Part shown: one piece after another, positions 1 through 10,421 of the stretch
Numbering within the stretch: position 1 is the first letter of the stretch
Layout: every line of letters begins with the position of its first letter
From: Sweltsa coloradensis
Taxonomy: Eukaryota; Arthropoda; Insecta; Plecoptera; Chloroperlidae
Direction: 5' to 3'
Assembly (NCBI GenBank): GCA_024449915.1
Contig: JAMZAV010004581.1
Location: 1 to 64,000 of the forward strand
DNA: 64,000 nt
The notes under the pieces: model-generated
The model's database searches: none
What the model was told of the DNA's origin: nothing
The model's input: only the letters and a program-made list of their open reading frames with translations
Translations under genes and position numbers: made by a program

Positions 1-687
1 TAAATTTTTTAAAAAAGGGGAAATAAGGTGCGCAACGCTTTCGTATAAGTTTCAAATTTCGCCAAGCAGTACCTGCAAGGTAAATCACTCGAACGATGCC
101 GGGTAAACCGGGTCTGGGGTTAGCCCAGGTCTGAGGCAAATCTGCCGAAGGTGGAAATTTTTTGGGGTTCTGTGTTATATTTGGTGGCCTAAAACACGAT
201 ATGAGGCGACATCTATTCTTTAAAAAAAAAAAAAAAAAAAAAAAAAGGTTAAAAGACGGCTAATATTGCATAACCAACTCCCTACTTCACGTCATTGGAG
301 TAAGAAGTAGGCCTAGGCCTAGGCTAGGACCACAGCACAATGCGAGTTCAAATAGGCTGGCTGGCGTCACACGTTGGTGAATCATGGCCAACATGTGGGC
401 TTTGATTTCAATTATCGATTGTTGCTTGTTAGCATTATTCAAGCATTGATGATGTCGGCGCGAACAGAGTTGTTTGCAGCGCTTTAAGTTTAAAGTCCCC
501 CACTAAAAGTCAGTACTGTAACTGCTGACAGGGTATTCTTAATATGCATTTTTTTAATCAATGCATAGCCGTACATATTTTGATGTCATGAATGTCTTGT
601 TAGATTTTATTTTTCTATGGTTTTGTTTATAGCAGGCCCTTCTATTGCTGTGATTGCAAGTTACATAATACATATGCCAACCTTAGC
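1..687. other. Upstream intron sequence, A-tract at 222-246
   Basis: No coding exon recognised. Positions 30-190 are GC-richer than their surroundings (CGATGCCGGGTAAACCGG, TCTGCCGAAGG) and are followed within ~35 bases by a ~25-base A tract, which could be a retrocopy or SINE. A cluster of CCTAGG/AGGCCT words lies at 308-330. Nothing else identified. Confidence 0.3.
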
Positions 688-1090
688 AATGCAAACAAAA
701 CTCACAACTCATAACCAAACCTGTGGTAGGACCACGCAAGAAGTAAATTCTGCAATGCATGTTGTCATCATCATCAAGGTTACTTGAAACCAAACCATTA
801 AACTGAGCCACACCATCAGCACATCCAGTAAGGGGACTTCCTTCCCAACTTTAATACTCGGGAGACAAAAAAACCATAACCCTGAATTCAAACTAGGACC
901 CTTGGCAATAAGAGAAAAGATACCCCTTCTGTTGTTGCTGAGACAGGGTGCCTCTTCATTCAGCAGCAGCAGAGAAAGGGTTAGAGATAAGAAGGGTGGA
1001 AAGTCACAAAACAGCACAACCAGTGACGGGGCTTCCCTCCTAGACTCTGGTGCTTGGGTGAAAAAACAACCATGTCTTACCCTGGATACC
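688..1090 (-). repeat. Partial, diverged copy of the ~963-bp ribozyme repeat
   Basis: The stretch follows the same order as the array units from the ACTCACAAC..ATAACCAAACCTGTGG segment to the CTTACCCTGGAT T-arm-like segment, with many substitutions. The segment holding the hammerhead motif is absent: the copy begins about 50 bases beyond it. It abuts the acceptor of the first visible exon. Confidence 0.8.
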
Positions 1091-1117
1091 TCTGTGATTA
1101 AAACTGTTTCTTTGCAG

Positions 1118-1242
1118 ATGAAGTTGGACGTCAGCTGAATCATTGCGTGCGCGACGGTCTGATTCGGTTGATTAAAAAGATTGGTTCAAAAGGATCTCAG
1201 GCTGGTGTTGAACAAGAAGGATACGGTCTTCCCCCCGGAACG
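1118..1242 (+). CDS. ZMYND11: ZMYND11 coding exon (N-terminal region), first in window
   Basis: The acceptor is tttgcag at 1117 and the donor cg|gtaaaa at 1243. The exon enters with two bases of a split codon (phase 1 intron before it) and then reads 41 codons, including RQLNHCVRDGLI and SKGSQAGVEQEGYGLP. Human ZMYND11 has the same pattern before its PHD finger (RQL..AVKDGLI and KGSKAGIEQEGYWLP), in the N-terminal winged-helix-like region. It ends on a codon boundary, and the next exon resumes three residues before the HDWYC that opens the PHD finger. The start codon is upstream of the window. The acceptor sits only ~30 bases from the end of a repeat copy at 688-1090, so the upstream intron is eroded to its minimum there. 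Confidence 0.9.
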
Positions 1243-1283
1243 GTAAAATATTATTAATTAGTACCAATTGTAATTTACTCCTA

Positions 1284-1851
1284 CTAGGAAAACGCTAAAG
1301 TCCTGCCGCGTTGATGGATGAGCTTTTTTGTAAGTTTTAGTTTGCGCGGGACCACTTTTTCTTTGCAAGTGCTTTTTGAATGCATTGTAGGTGATTGTTG
1401 TCAAGTTTCTATTGTTACTTGTTAATTGTTATTATAAACCTAAAAAAACTCATATTAAAACCTTTATTCTATGGATTCTGGATAACTTTTTCAACTTTTT
1501 CTTTCAAAAAGCAATACATCACCATTACCTTAATCTCCATGTAAAATATGAACATTGTAGCCCCACCCGTTTGGTCAGAATCGGCCCAAATGTCACGAAA
1601 ATATCACACTTAAAATCGGGAAAAAATCGTAAGTATGATATTTATGTGAAATATTTCTTCGATTGGTAGGCCTACCCAAGATCGTGGCAGGTCTAAGTTA
1701 AGAAGTGAAGTTCGAAGGTCCCCTCCAATGTTCATCAAGATCGCATAGGCCGTTTGCCCGAATTGTGCAACAAACAGACGGGGGAAAAAAAAAACATTGG
1801 AGCTAATTTTTTGAGGGTCGAGGAATTTGAATTCTTCGCTTCGCTCATCCA
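1284..1851 (-). mobile_element. Helentron-like non-autonomous element (variant B)
   Basis: On the minus strand it begins TGGATGAGCGAAGCGAAG at 1851 and ends with CATCAACGCGGCAGGACTTT and then AGCGTTTTCCTAG at 1284, flanked by T. The 3' end carries the AACGC..GCGTT hairpin seen in the other copies. The middle contains a CCACCCGTTTGGTCAGAAT segment shared with 2560-2580, 2735-2750 and 47907-47925. Confidence 0.6.
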
Positions 1852-1977
1852 ACCAGAAGTTTTCCTTCATCCGTATTCAAAGCATGTTTTGTACTATACG
1901 TAGGGTAGGTAAATAAATAGGCCTAGCTACTTATTAAACCCCATGCATTTTGCTTAAAATGTGTAATTTGTGGTAGT

Positions 1978-3028
1978 TGGATGAGCGAAGCAAAGACTTC
2001 AATTTCACTGACTCCCAAAAAATTTAGCTAGGGTGTTTTTTTTTTTTTTTTGTCTGTTCGCTCTCTACCGGGCAAACGGCATATGCGATCTTGATGAAAA
2101 TTTGAGGGGTGCTTCGAAATCTCTGAACTTAGACTTGCTACGTTTTTGGGTACAATCGAAGAAATATTTCTCATGAATATCGTACTTTTATGATTTTCCC
2201 CCGATTTTTAGCGCGATATTTTCGTGACATTTGGGCCTATTCTGACCAAACAGGTTTGGCTACAATGTTCATTGGATGAGCGAAGCGAAGACTTCAATTC
2301 ACTGACCCCCAAAAATTTAGCTCGGGTGTTTTTTTTTTTTTTTTTTTTTTTGTTTGTTTGTTTTCTGTCTGTTTGTTAACTCTTACCAGGCAAACGGCAT
2401 ATCCGATCTTGATGAAATTTGACAGGACCTTCGAAATCTCTGAACTTAGAGGTGTATTGTTTTTGGGTACATCGAAGAAATATTTCTCATGAATATCGTA
2501 CTTAAACGATTTTTTTCGATTTTTAGTGCGATATTTTTCGTGACGTTTGGGCCAATTCTGACCCAAACGGGTGGGGCTACAACGTTCATATTATACATGG
2601 CCATTAAGTTTTAGTGATGTACCTTTTGAAAGAAAAATTGAAAAAGTTAGCCAGAATCCTAGAAATAAAGCTTTTAATATAAGTTTTTTTGATTTTTGTG
2701 TGATATTTTCGTGCCATTTGGGCCAATTCTCACCAAACGGGTGGGGCTACAACGTTCATATTATACATAGCATTAAGTTATGGTGTATGTAGTACCTTTT
2801 GAAAGAAAAAGTTGAAATAGTTAGCCAGAATCCATTGAAATATGCTTTTAATATAAGTTTTTTACAGTAAATAAAACCAATTGACAGGTAACAAAAGAAA
2901 CTTGACAAACAATCACCTACAATGCGTAGGCAGCAAACAAAGCACTTGCAAAAGTACAAGATATCCCATGCAAACTAAAATTTTAAAAGCTCATCCATCA
3001 ACGCGGCGGGACTTTAGCGTTTTCCTAG
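1978..3028 (+). mobile_element. Helentron-like element with duplicated 5' part (variant B)
   Basis: Two 5' ends (TGGATGAGCGAAGC) occur at 1978 and 2273, followed by one 3' end CAACGCGGCGGGACTTTAGC..TTTTCCTAG closing at 3028 before T. Internal tandem segments around GTGGGGCTACAACGTTCATA repeat at 2565, 2740 and similar. Poly-T tracts at 2034-2050 and 2329-2350 interrupt it. No coding capacity. Confidence 0.6.
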
Positions 3029-3289
3029 TATTTCACATGGACATTAAGGCTATGGTGATCTATTGCTTTTTTAAAGAAAAAGTTGAAAAAGTTAGCCAGA
3101 ATCCATAGAATAAAGGTTTTAGGCCTAATATGAGTTTTTTTAAAGCAAAAGGTAAAACTTTTAGTGCCAGTTTCTACTTACTTCCCATAGGGGTATCAAT
3201 TTTATGAAATTCATTATTAAGTCATTGACACAGACCTGTAACAGATCTGCCAAACTCGTGCCTGGTAGATGTATTCATTTTATATTTTT

Positions 3290-4076
3290 TTCATTTTTAC
3301 ATTTATTTATTTATTTGCTTACAGGTATACAAAGTTTTGTATGGTAGCAAGGTCCAATATAATTATTAACATTTAAAAATACTGAAATACACAGTTTCAT
3401 AATACTATTACAAATTTACAAATTTTCCAAAGAACTTTTAAAATGTATTAGCCCATCTTTCTGTACAATGCTCTCAGGTAACAAATTCCATTCAGATACT
3501 GTCCTATTAATACATTAAACTTTCCTACATCTGTCTTAATAATATCTCTTGTAAATTTTCAATCATGATCCCCCCTACCCTTATAAATCCCCCTTTTAAT
3601 GAAACTATTGATTTCTCCACAGCCTGGAAATCTCGTGACCCCTTATACAATTTACAGAGACTGTCTCTTTTTCTCCTCAAATCCAAGGTATCCCATCCTA
3701 AATCATTTGTCAGCTTTCCCATACTTTCATGTCTCCTAATCTTTTTACCATTTAAATCCATTTCTTCTGTCCACCACTTTTTTAATCCCTTAACTTAACC
3801 TTTCTGGCAGCTTTTCTCTGTACCTTTTCCAATTCCATTATTTCACATTCATTGTAAGGATCCCAAATTGCCTCTGCATATTCTAAATCTGGTCTCACAA
3901 GGATTTTATAAGCCTGTACCCGGTACCCTTAATTTCAAATGAGTCTCCTTTCAATATTCACATTACAAAATTTAACACTCGTACACCCTTTCTTAATGAC
4001 CGACTGCACTTGCATCCCCCCAATTTAAACCCTGCTCTAGAATCACTCCTAAATACTTATAGATTTTCTCCCCCAA
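3290..4076 (-). pseudogene. LINE reverse-transcriptase C-terminal fragment (CR1/jockey-like)
   Basis: Minus-strand translation gives KYLGVILEQGLNW, then AYKILVRPDLEYAEAIWDPY, KVQRKAARKVKG and WDTLDLRRKRDSLCKLYK, the usual order after the reverse-transcriptase palm in CR1/jockey-group LINEs, with several frame breaks. The 3' end lies near 3300 beside an ATTT-rich tail. The 5' continuation is not adjacent: it resumes at 10130 because another element inserted here. Confidence 0.75.
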
Positions 4077-4315
4077 CCCATTCCGCCAAGAATACGGAAC
4101 CGTTCCGTATTCCGCGAGTCTTGCCCAAAAACTGACATGTGAACAGTTCCGTTTGTCATTTGAATTTGCGCCAAAAAGAAAAAAAATTCAAAAATAAATT
4201 TTTGACTTCCGAACGCGTCCGTAAGATTAAAAATTTACACGTGCCCCTGGATCACGCTAAACGTTCGGACTCGAAGATGCCAAAGCAAGTTAACAGAAGA
4301 GATAGGAGAGTGGAG

Positions 4316-5014
4316 AAAATGTGTCCTTCTCAGGGCAACGTCACCTTGTTTTATTGGAACGCAGGAGGTCTCTCCGACGATAAATATTTAGAACTTAAGA
4401 AGATAATTAGTGACAAAAATGTAGACGCATTCACAGTGGTGGAAGCAGGATCAATCTCAGACAACGAAAAACTGGACAAAGCCATGATTAACGGCTACAA
4501 AATATATACTCTCCCTAGACAGAGACAAATCTCTTCAGGCATCATAGTTGGTGTGAAAGTAGGTCTGACATCTAAATTTTAAATTTTACACAAAATGGAC
4601 GAAGAAGACAAGATAGAGGTGGTACAACTAGAACTGTGGAAAAATCTCACTAAGACCACATAGGGCCTACATCATTCTCTATAACCCACCAACAAACGAA
4701 ACAAAATTTTTAGATCTAGTCACTGTTGACAGTACGTCAGTAATTGTAGGAGATTTTAATGCACCCAATAAAGCCTGGCATTACAATACAACAACAAAAG
4801 TTGGACACATAGTTGAAGAATACATAGACAGCAACCCGCTGATGCTACTGGAAGCAGCAGATCCATATACCTTCCTCTCATACAGAGGAGGCCTCTCCAG
4901 ACCAGATTTAGCCTTATGCCACACAAACTTATTCAATCACATGAAACAGGACAACCTAGAGTCTCCTTCCGGTGCTGGACACAAAATTTTACTTATAACA
5001 AAACAAGAAATGTA
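4316..5014 (+). pseudogene. LINE APE endonuclease, frameshifted
   Basis: The first frame gives NVTLFYWNAGGLSDDKYLEL (N-terminal strand and the WNAGG substrate-contact motif) up to a stop near 4580. After a shift the domain continues with YIILYNPPTN, SVIVGDFNAPNKAW (the GDFNA motif), RPDLALCH and GAGHKILL (the terminal His motif). The conserved catalytic order of the APE family is recognisable, but at least two frameshifts separate the parts. An upstream Lys/Arg-rich stretch from 4139 could be the end of ORF1. Confidence 0.8.
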
Positions 5015-5286
5015 ACCTGAAGCTAGAGAAACCAAATGCACTTGGAATTTAAAAAGGGTAACTGGAAGGAGTACAGAAGAATTACCGAAGAACTATTCCT
5101 GGAATTTGAATCAAGGGAAAACATTGATTTAGTCAACCAGAAAATTATAGATATCATGCAAACAGCTGCAGAAAAAAACTGTACCTAGAGGAAAACAAAC
5201 AATTACAAACCGTTCTGGAATGAACAACTACAAACTCTGAAACAACAAGAGATCAAGCAAGGAAAACTGCAGAACAAACTCAAGAC

Positions 5287-7026
5287 ATGAAAGACATGAT
5301 TCAACTAAGAAGAGTACAAGCCATGTTAAAAAGACAAATTTTGGAAAGCAAGAGAATAGCATTACAAGAATATGTGGAGCAAATTGATTACAGAAAGGAT
5401 GGTGTCAAAGCACATAGATACTTCTCCAGTCTATGTAACCAAGAAAAGAGGGAAGAACAACAGGAGCCAATAATATATAAAGAAGACCAACTCACCGAAG
5501 ATAAGGATAAAGCAGAGGCGTTCTGTCAGTATATGTCACAACAAACAAGACCAATAAAAAAATAAACATGTAAAAGTAGAGCTACCAAAATACATGATAA
5601 CAAGGACCCTTATAATGCACCATTTAATATCCATGAATTGGGACAAGCATTTAAATAAACTGAAAAACAAGTAGTCACCAGGAGTTGACCTTATCTACCC
5701 TGAATTCTTGAAAAACCTAGGAAAGGAAGGGCAACTGGTATTACTGACACACTTCAATGCCATATGGGAGGGAAACATACCAGATATATGGCAAAAAGCA
5801 GAAGTTATCCCCATAGTGAAGAAAGGAAAATACAGTAGTAAAGTAGAGAGCTATAGGCCTATATCTCTCACAAGTATGATGGCAAAGCTCATGGAATGCA
5901 TGGTAAACCAAAGATAAAAGATCTACCTGGAGACAAATAACCTCATAACAGAACACCAGGTTGAGGCTGGCTTGAGGAAAGCTAGAAGCACTCTTGACCA
6001 AGTGGCATATCTACAGCAGGAGGTGAAGGAAGGCTTCAATAAACAACTAGCAACACTTGTGGTGTATGTTGATTTCCAAACTGCATTTTTTGATGTTGTG
6101 AACAGAAAGATCTTACTTACAAAAATGTTGGATATGAACATCCATATACAGATGGACTAAAAATTTCCTGAGCCAGAGGTATATGAGAGTGAGATATGGA
6201 AACAAAAGATCAAAATACAGAAAAACCAAGGCGGGAGTTCCCCAGGGAGCAGTCATGAGTCCTACCCTTTTCTTGATCTTCATAAATGACCTAGCTGACT
6301 ATATTGAAGAGAGAAGTGAGGTCAAAGTAAAGCTGTTTGCAGATGATGTGGTGCTGTGGTACAGTGGTAGAGATAAAGATAAGATGGAAATTGAAATGAA
6401 TAAAGCCCTTAAAGCTCTGGAAGAATGGACAGAAAAGAATGCAATGATAGTTAACGAAAAGAAGACCGTGTACGACTACCACACTACGGGACGAAGTGTA
6501 CCAACATTTTTACTCAAATACAGAACAAACCCGTACAGAAAGAAGATAACCCAGTATACCTAGGTGTAAACTATGGATCAAAAAATGACAATGACCAAGC
6601 ATATTGAAAAAATGCAAGCAGCAGGAAGGAAGCGATTAACCTGTTAAAAAGAATTGCAGGTGTTACCTGGGGGGCAACAGAGAACACATTATCTACCACA
6701 ATATAAAACCTATGTGAGACCACTGCTTGAATATGGTAATGCAATCATAACAAAAGCCCCTAAAAATGCACTACAATCTCTAAATAGGGTCCAAAATTCT
6801 GCACTCAGAATAGTTACTGGAGGTGTTAAAACCACACCTATAGTAGCTATGGAAGCAAAGGCCAATATTCCACCCCTAGAGGCCAGACAAAATGAAGCTG
6901 CAGGGATCCTATATGAAAAACTGGTAAGACTGGATCAGAACTACTGGGATAATGAACCATTTGAAAAACATAAAACCCATGTAACATTCATAACGAAGGC
7001 AAGACAAATAAATGAGCATTTTAATA
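5287..7026 (+). pseudogene. LINE reverse transcriptase, broken
   Basis: Recognisable pieces: SYRPISLTSMMAKLMECM (motif 2a), DQVAYLQQEVKEGF, VVYVDFQTAFF (motif A with a small disruption), AGVPQGAVMSPTLFLIFIND (motif B), VKLFADDVVLW (motif C catalytic FADD) and an NEKKT motif D. The C-terminal part has YKTYVRPLLEYGNAI and QNSALRIVTGG. Stops at about 5918, 6160 and 6563 and frame changes show it is a pseudogene. The frame stops at 7027 where a TIR transposon inserted and picks up after 8096. Confidence 0.85.
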
Positions 7027-8094
7027 GGGAATATTCCACTTCCGCCACAATACTGTACGAATAGATTTTTTAGAAGAAGTATTTCGTCCCGATTACAAAT
7101 ATGTACTTTTTTTTTTCCGTGAAATAATTTAAACCAGTGATTTATAGCCGTTTTAAAAGCAGCAGTTTTTAAAGCGGCAAAAACGACTGTGACGTCAGAA
7201 CTGTGTTGATCCATCGCCGTCTGGATAAACATACATCCAGACCAAAGATGTTGGAATTAGTATTATAGTAGGATCGAGATATACATCAAGACGGCGTGTT
7301 TTAACAAAGCAGCGCCTAGCGTAGCCTACAGTAATGTAAACAGATGGCGGACATTTTACATTTAACGCCTAGCCAGAAAACGAGAAAAGTTGACATTGCA
7401 ATCAAAAAACAAAACTGGAACAGTCCTGGGTCTAGGCCTAGACGTAGAAAATTATTTATAATACAACAGTCTAGGATAATCGTTCCTGTAGGATATAGGC
7501 ATTGGTATGTGAATACTAAAATTACTCACTTGACAAGCCCTAGGCTTAACTTGCCAACCCTAGGCCTGCACGTTCATGTTCTGACACACATCCCGCACAA
7601 AAACCTTACTTTGATGACTTATTAAAGCCTATTGTAGAAAAAGAATACCATGATAGTCCTAGGCTAAGCAAAAATTCAAGACAAAATGCTCGTTATTCTT
7701 TATCACAATGATCTCGCGAAATCTCCTGTCACACACGAAAAAAGAAAAACAAAAGACGGTGAAAATGTACATCCCTGTGGAGTTGTTTGTGTTGAGCGGA
7801 TGGGCGAGCACCGCCGTCTGTATGTAAATATGTACAAATATACCAATGACGTACATAAGCTTTGCGTAAATATACGTACATTTAGTTTCCAATTGGCCTT
7901 GACTCAACACAGTTATGACGTAGTACCGTCCAAAGATGGCGCACGCTCGTTTTTGGCGCGCAAACTGTGGGTCCAATTTACTTCTTGTTTAAATTACACA
8001 AAAAACATTTTTTTTAAATAAAAAAAAGTGCAGTGACTATTAAGACATGAATAAGAATTAAAATAAAATATAAAATATCAAGTGGAATATTCCC
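7027..8094. mobile_element. TIR DNA transposon (1.07 kb), TA duplication, inside the LINE
   Basis: Ends are GGGAATATTCCACTT and its exact complement at the other end, each flanked by TA (7025-7026 and 8095-8096). Longer imperfect inverted segments lie inside (GTGACGTCAGAACTGTGTTG near 7189 against CAACACAGTTATGACGT near 7905). Removing it with one TA restores the LINE reading frame. TA suggests a Tc1/mariner-type mobiliser. The short open frames inside do not look like a transposase. Confidence 0.75.
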
Positions 8095-8096
8095 TA

Positions 8097-8979
8097 TTGG
8101 GAATGAGGCAATTAACAATAGACAAGACCTCCTACCACCAAACATAAATGTTGCATTGTTAGAAATCCACATGCATTGACAATACCTGACATCGACGGTA
8201 AGAAAAACAACCACTCATTGGTTCAACTATAGAAATTGACATTGGCATACATTCGCCAGAAATACCCAGAAAATGAATGGCTACATCTGTATACAGATGG
8301 ATCAGCATCCCCAGGGGAAGGAAATGCGGGCGCAGGGATATACAGCCGAGAATTTAAGGCTTCCTACCCAGCTGGTGCTAATGGAAGCAATTATGATGGA
8401 GAAATCCGAGCAATAGTTGAAGCACTATTGAAACTATCAAAATCTGAAAACCGGAAAATTGTGATCCTATCCGACTCCAAGACTGCCATTGCAGCCATTG
8501 CAAATAGGGAGGAAACAGAACCCGAAATTAGACAATGTAAACTACAGATTCTACGACTCATGAATGATGGGAACAAAATTGTGCTACAATGGATACCGGC
8601 CCACTGTGGCATATATGGTAATGAGAAGGCCGACTACCTAGCCAAACAAGGTAGCAAAAAGCAACAAGAAAGTAAAAAACTGTCACATAAATCTCTCAAA
8701 TCTCACCTGCATGCGTCGACAGACAAAGCAGTCGGTAAGGAATGGCAAGAGAGGGGGCAGAATAAACTTTGGGAAGATTACACTAGAATGAGGCCGACTG
8801 GTAAACGTAAGTGCTACAGTAGAAAAATAGAGACAGCTCAATTCCGGCTTCAAACAGGACACGACCTACTCGGAAAGCACCTCCATAGATTTGGAATTTT
8901 TGAATCTAGTGTCTGTCGGATGTGTGGAGCTGGGGAACAAGACAGAAAACATCTTTTTCAATGCATATATAAAGCTTGA
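8097..8979 (+). pseudogene. LINE RNase H domain and C-terminal zinc knuckle
   Basis: The longest open stretch (8236-8979) holds a type I RNase H: LYTDGSASPGEG with the first Asp, YDGEIRAIVEAL with the Glu, VILSDSKTAIAA with the second Asp and NEKADYLAKQG with the last Asp, so the DEDD set is complete. A knuckle CRMCGAGEQDRKHLFQC follows. The segment before 8236 continues the reverse-transcriptase C-terminus but has a stop near 8176. The domain itself is well kept despite the decay elsewhere. Confidence 0.88.
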
Positions 8980-9098
8980 ATGCGACAAAATGCCAAATGG
9001 GATGGATCGGAGCGAACAGGAGTCCTATCTCTACTGGCCAACTAGAAAACACATGATGACATGATTAATGTCAATTGTTGGCATATGAAAAGAAGAAT

Positions 9099-9530
9099 TG
9101 TATTTAGGCCTAGAGTCTACCCACTCAGTTATATACGGTAACTGATTTTCAGTGGGGGACACTAAATCAAAGCGACTAAGCCAACCATGTAGGCCCCGAC
9201 GCAATCGACGAGTGAGCGATAATCCGATAACCAACCAAAGATCGATATTTTTAATAGGAAATTTAGAAATCAGTGGTATGGAGTGGACAGTGCGAACACC
9301 CGCGGATCAACGCCAGAATCAACAAGGCCGATTCAGAATAACTCTGAATTTATTATGTGCTTCATTGCTAGGATGGCTCCAAAGTCACCGTTTACAAACT
9401 CCTAAGACACGAACTGAGGGACTTAAGTCCAAATCAGAAGTTAAAAAACTTCTGACTTTGGTGGGAATTGAACCCTGGACCTTCTGCATTGGAAGCAGAT
9501 ATGCTAACAACAAGCACAACGAGCCACCGA
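9099..9530 (-). mobile_element. tRNA-derived SINE, family 1
   Basis: The minus strand starts with a tRNA-like head at about 9527 (GTGGCTCGTTG.., CTGCTTCCAATGCAG anticodon-arm-like hairpin, AGGGTTCAATTCCC T-arm) and ends with a body GTCCCCCACTGAAAATCAG and GAGTGGGTAGACTCTA at about 9105. Related copies: 59113-59534, 63030-63470; fragments at 24200-24315 and 51598-51665. Confidence 0.8.
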
Positions 9531-10120
9531 CGTAGATCAGTCAATCTCACACAGATTGCAGCACTATATGGAGGCTGACTCTTTCACCGACGTGGTTGAG
9601 TTTTTTCCCGATTAATTCTCGAACACGGCCATTTTACGGACGGCTACAAATAAGATGAAGGCCTACAAATTGTCAAGGCGGTGCGCCGTAACAGAAATAG
9701 GCTTTTCAGCTGTGGTTTACTTCGTAAAACTGACGTAAAGCTCCTGAATATTACGAGATGGCGAATCTGAAGGCGATTGTGCTGAATTTCCAATGATATT
9801 GTGAGATTCAGGAAGTGTTGTTGATTAGCTTGCAAATGCAAGCGTTGATAATGATGTGGATGAAGACTAGAGTGCTTCTAACCAAGATAAAATAAGATGA
9901 TGACACAAGTAGAGTTAGGCCTAAGGCTGGCAGGAATATGAAGTGGAAAAGCAAAGCATATGAACTAAAAACAATAGGCCTAGGCCTACATTTTTATGCA
10001 TTCATGCGATTTCGGCCCGTAGGCAGGGTGCGGCGGGGTGCCATGCCCCGTAATACGTTTTTAACTGCTTCCGTACGGGCAAAATAATTAAAATCAACTC
10101 ATGGCTTAATGGGTTAACAC
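9531..10120. other. Unassigned DNA within the 6-kb insertion
   Basis: No convincing coding sequence. Contains TAGGCCT words and, at 10010-10075, a CG-rich patch with CCGTACGGGC-type inverted words near the right end of the insertion. Confidence 0.3.
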
Positions 10121-10129
10121 CTCCCCCAA

Positions 10130-10330
10130 AAGCATATACATTGGATTTCTTACATTAATCTTTCGCCTACTAAAGCTAACAAATTTGCATTTCTCGACAT
10201 TCATACCAATCTTATTAGTTATTTTAGAGTTTAGACCAATCTCCTAACAGTTCTAAATCCCCTTGTAAAATCATTGTATTGCTCTGTTCATAAAAGCAAC
10301 GGATCTTAAACATTTTTTAAGATTGCTTAT
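10130..10330 (-). pseudogene. Detached upstream piece of the LINE at 3290-4076
   Basis: Minus strand reads KITNKIGMNVEKCKFVSFSR and then RKINVRNPMYMLLGE, the post-catalytic segment of a LINE reverse transcriptase. Its last codons run directly into the first codons of the 3290-4076 fragment once the 4077-10120 insertion and one copy of CTCCCCCAA are removed. Confidence 0.65.
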
Positions 10331-10421
10331 TATTACCAGCAGTAGGCCTAATAGGAGAGATAATAAGCTCAACTGATATTTTCATTGGTACTGGGTACAC
10401 TTGCATATAGAACTTAATAGT

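Larger units (their letters stand above)
4139..9098 (+). mobile_element. I-group (Nimb/Ingi-like) LINE, decayed, near full length
   Basis: In order: APE-type endonuclease, reverse transcriptase, C-terminal region, RNase H and a final CxxC..H..C knuckle, all on the + strand. Presence of RNase H after the reverse transcriptase places it in the I superclade. The reading frame is broken by several frameshifts and stops, so it is not active. A 1.07-kb TIR element interrupts it at 7027-8094. Its 3' end meets a minus-strand SINE at about 9099. Confidence 0.85.
4077..10120. mobile_element. Composite ~6-kb insertion with 9-bp target duplication
   Basis: CTCCCCCAA occurs on both sides (4068-4076 and 10121-10129) and the host LINE frame closes up when the insert is removed. 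The two ends are loosely inverted repeats (CCCATTCCGCCAAG at left; the complement of the right end has AACCCATTAAGCC). A 9-bp duplication would suit a Mutator-like transposon; the content, however, is mostly an I-type LINE and a SINE, so those may have entered later. A perfect palindrome with one central base lies at 4090-4111. Confidence 0.5.

Noticed and set aside
902..1138. Coding exon extending upstream of 1118 in the open frame
   Set aside because: That frame is out of phase with the ZMYND11 reading and derives from the repeat copy.
8236..8979. A host RNase H gene
   Set aside because: It follows LINE endonuclease and reverse-transcriptase remains on the same strand and ends with a LINE-type zinc knuckle.
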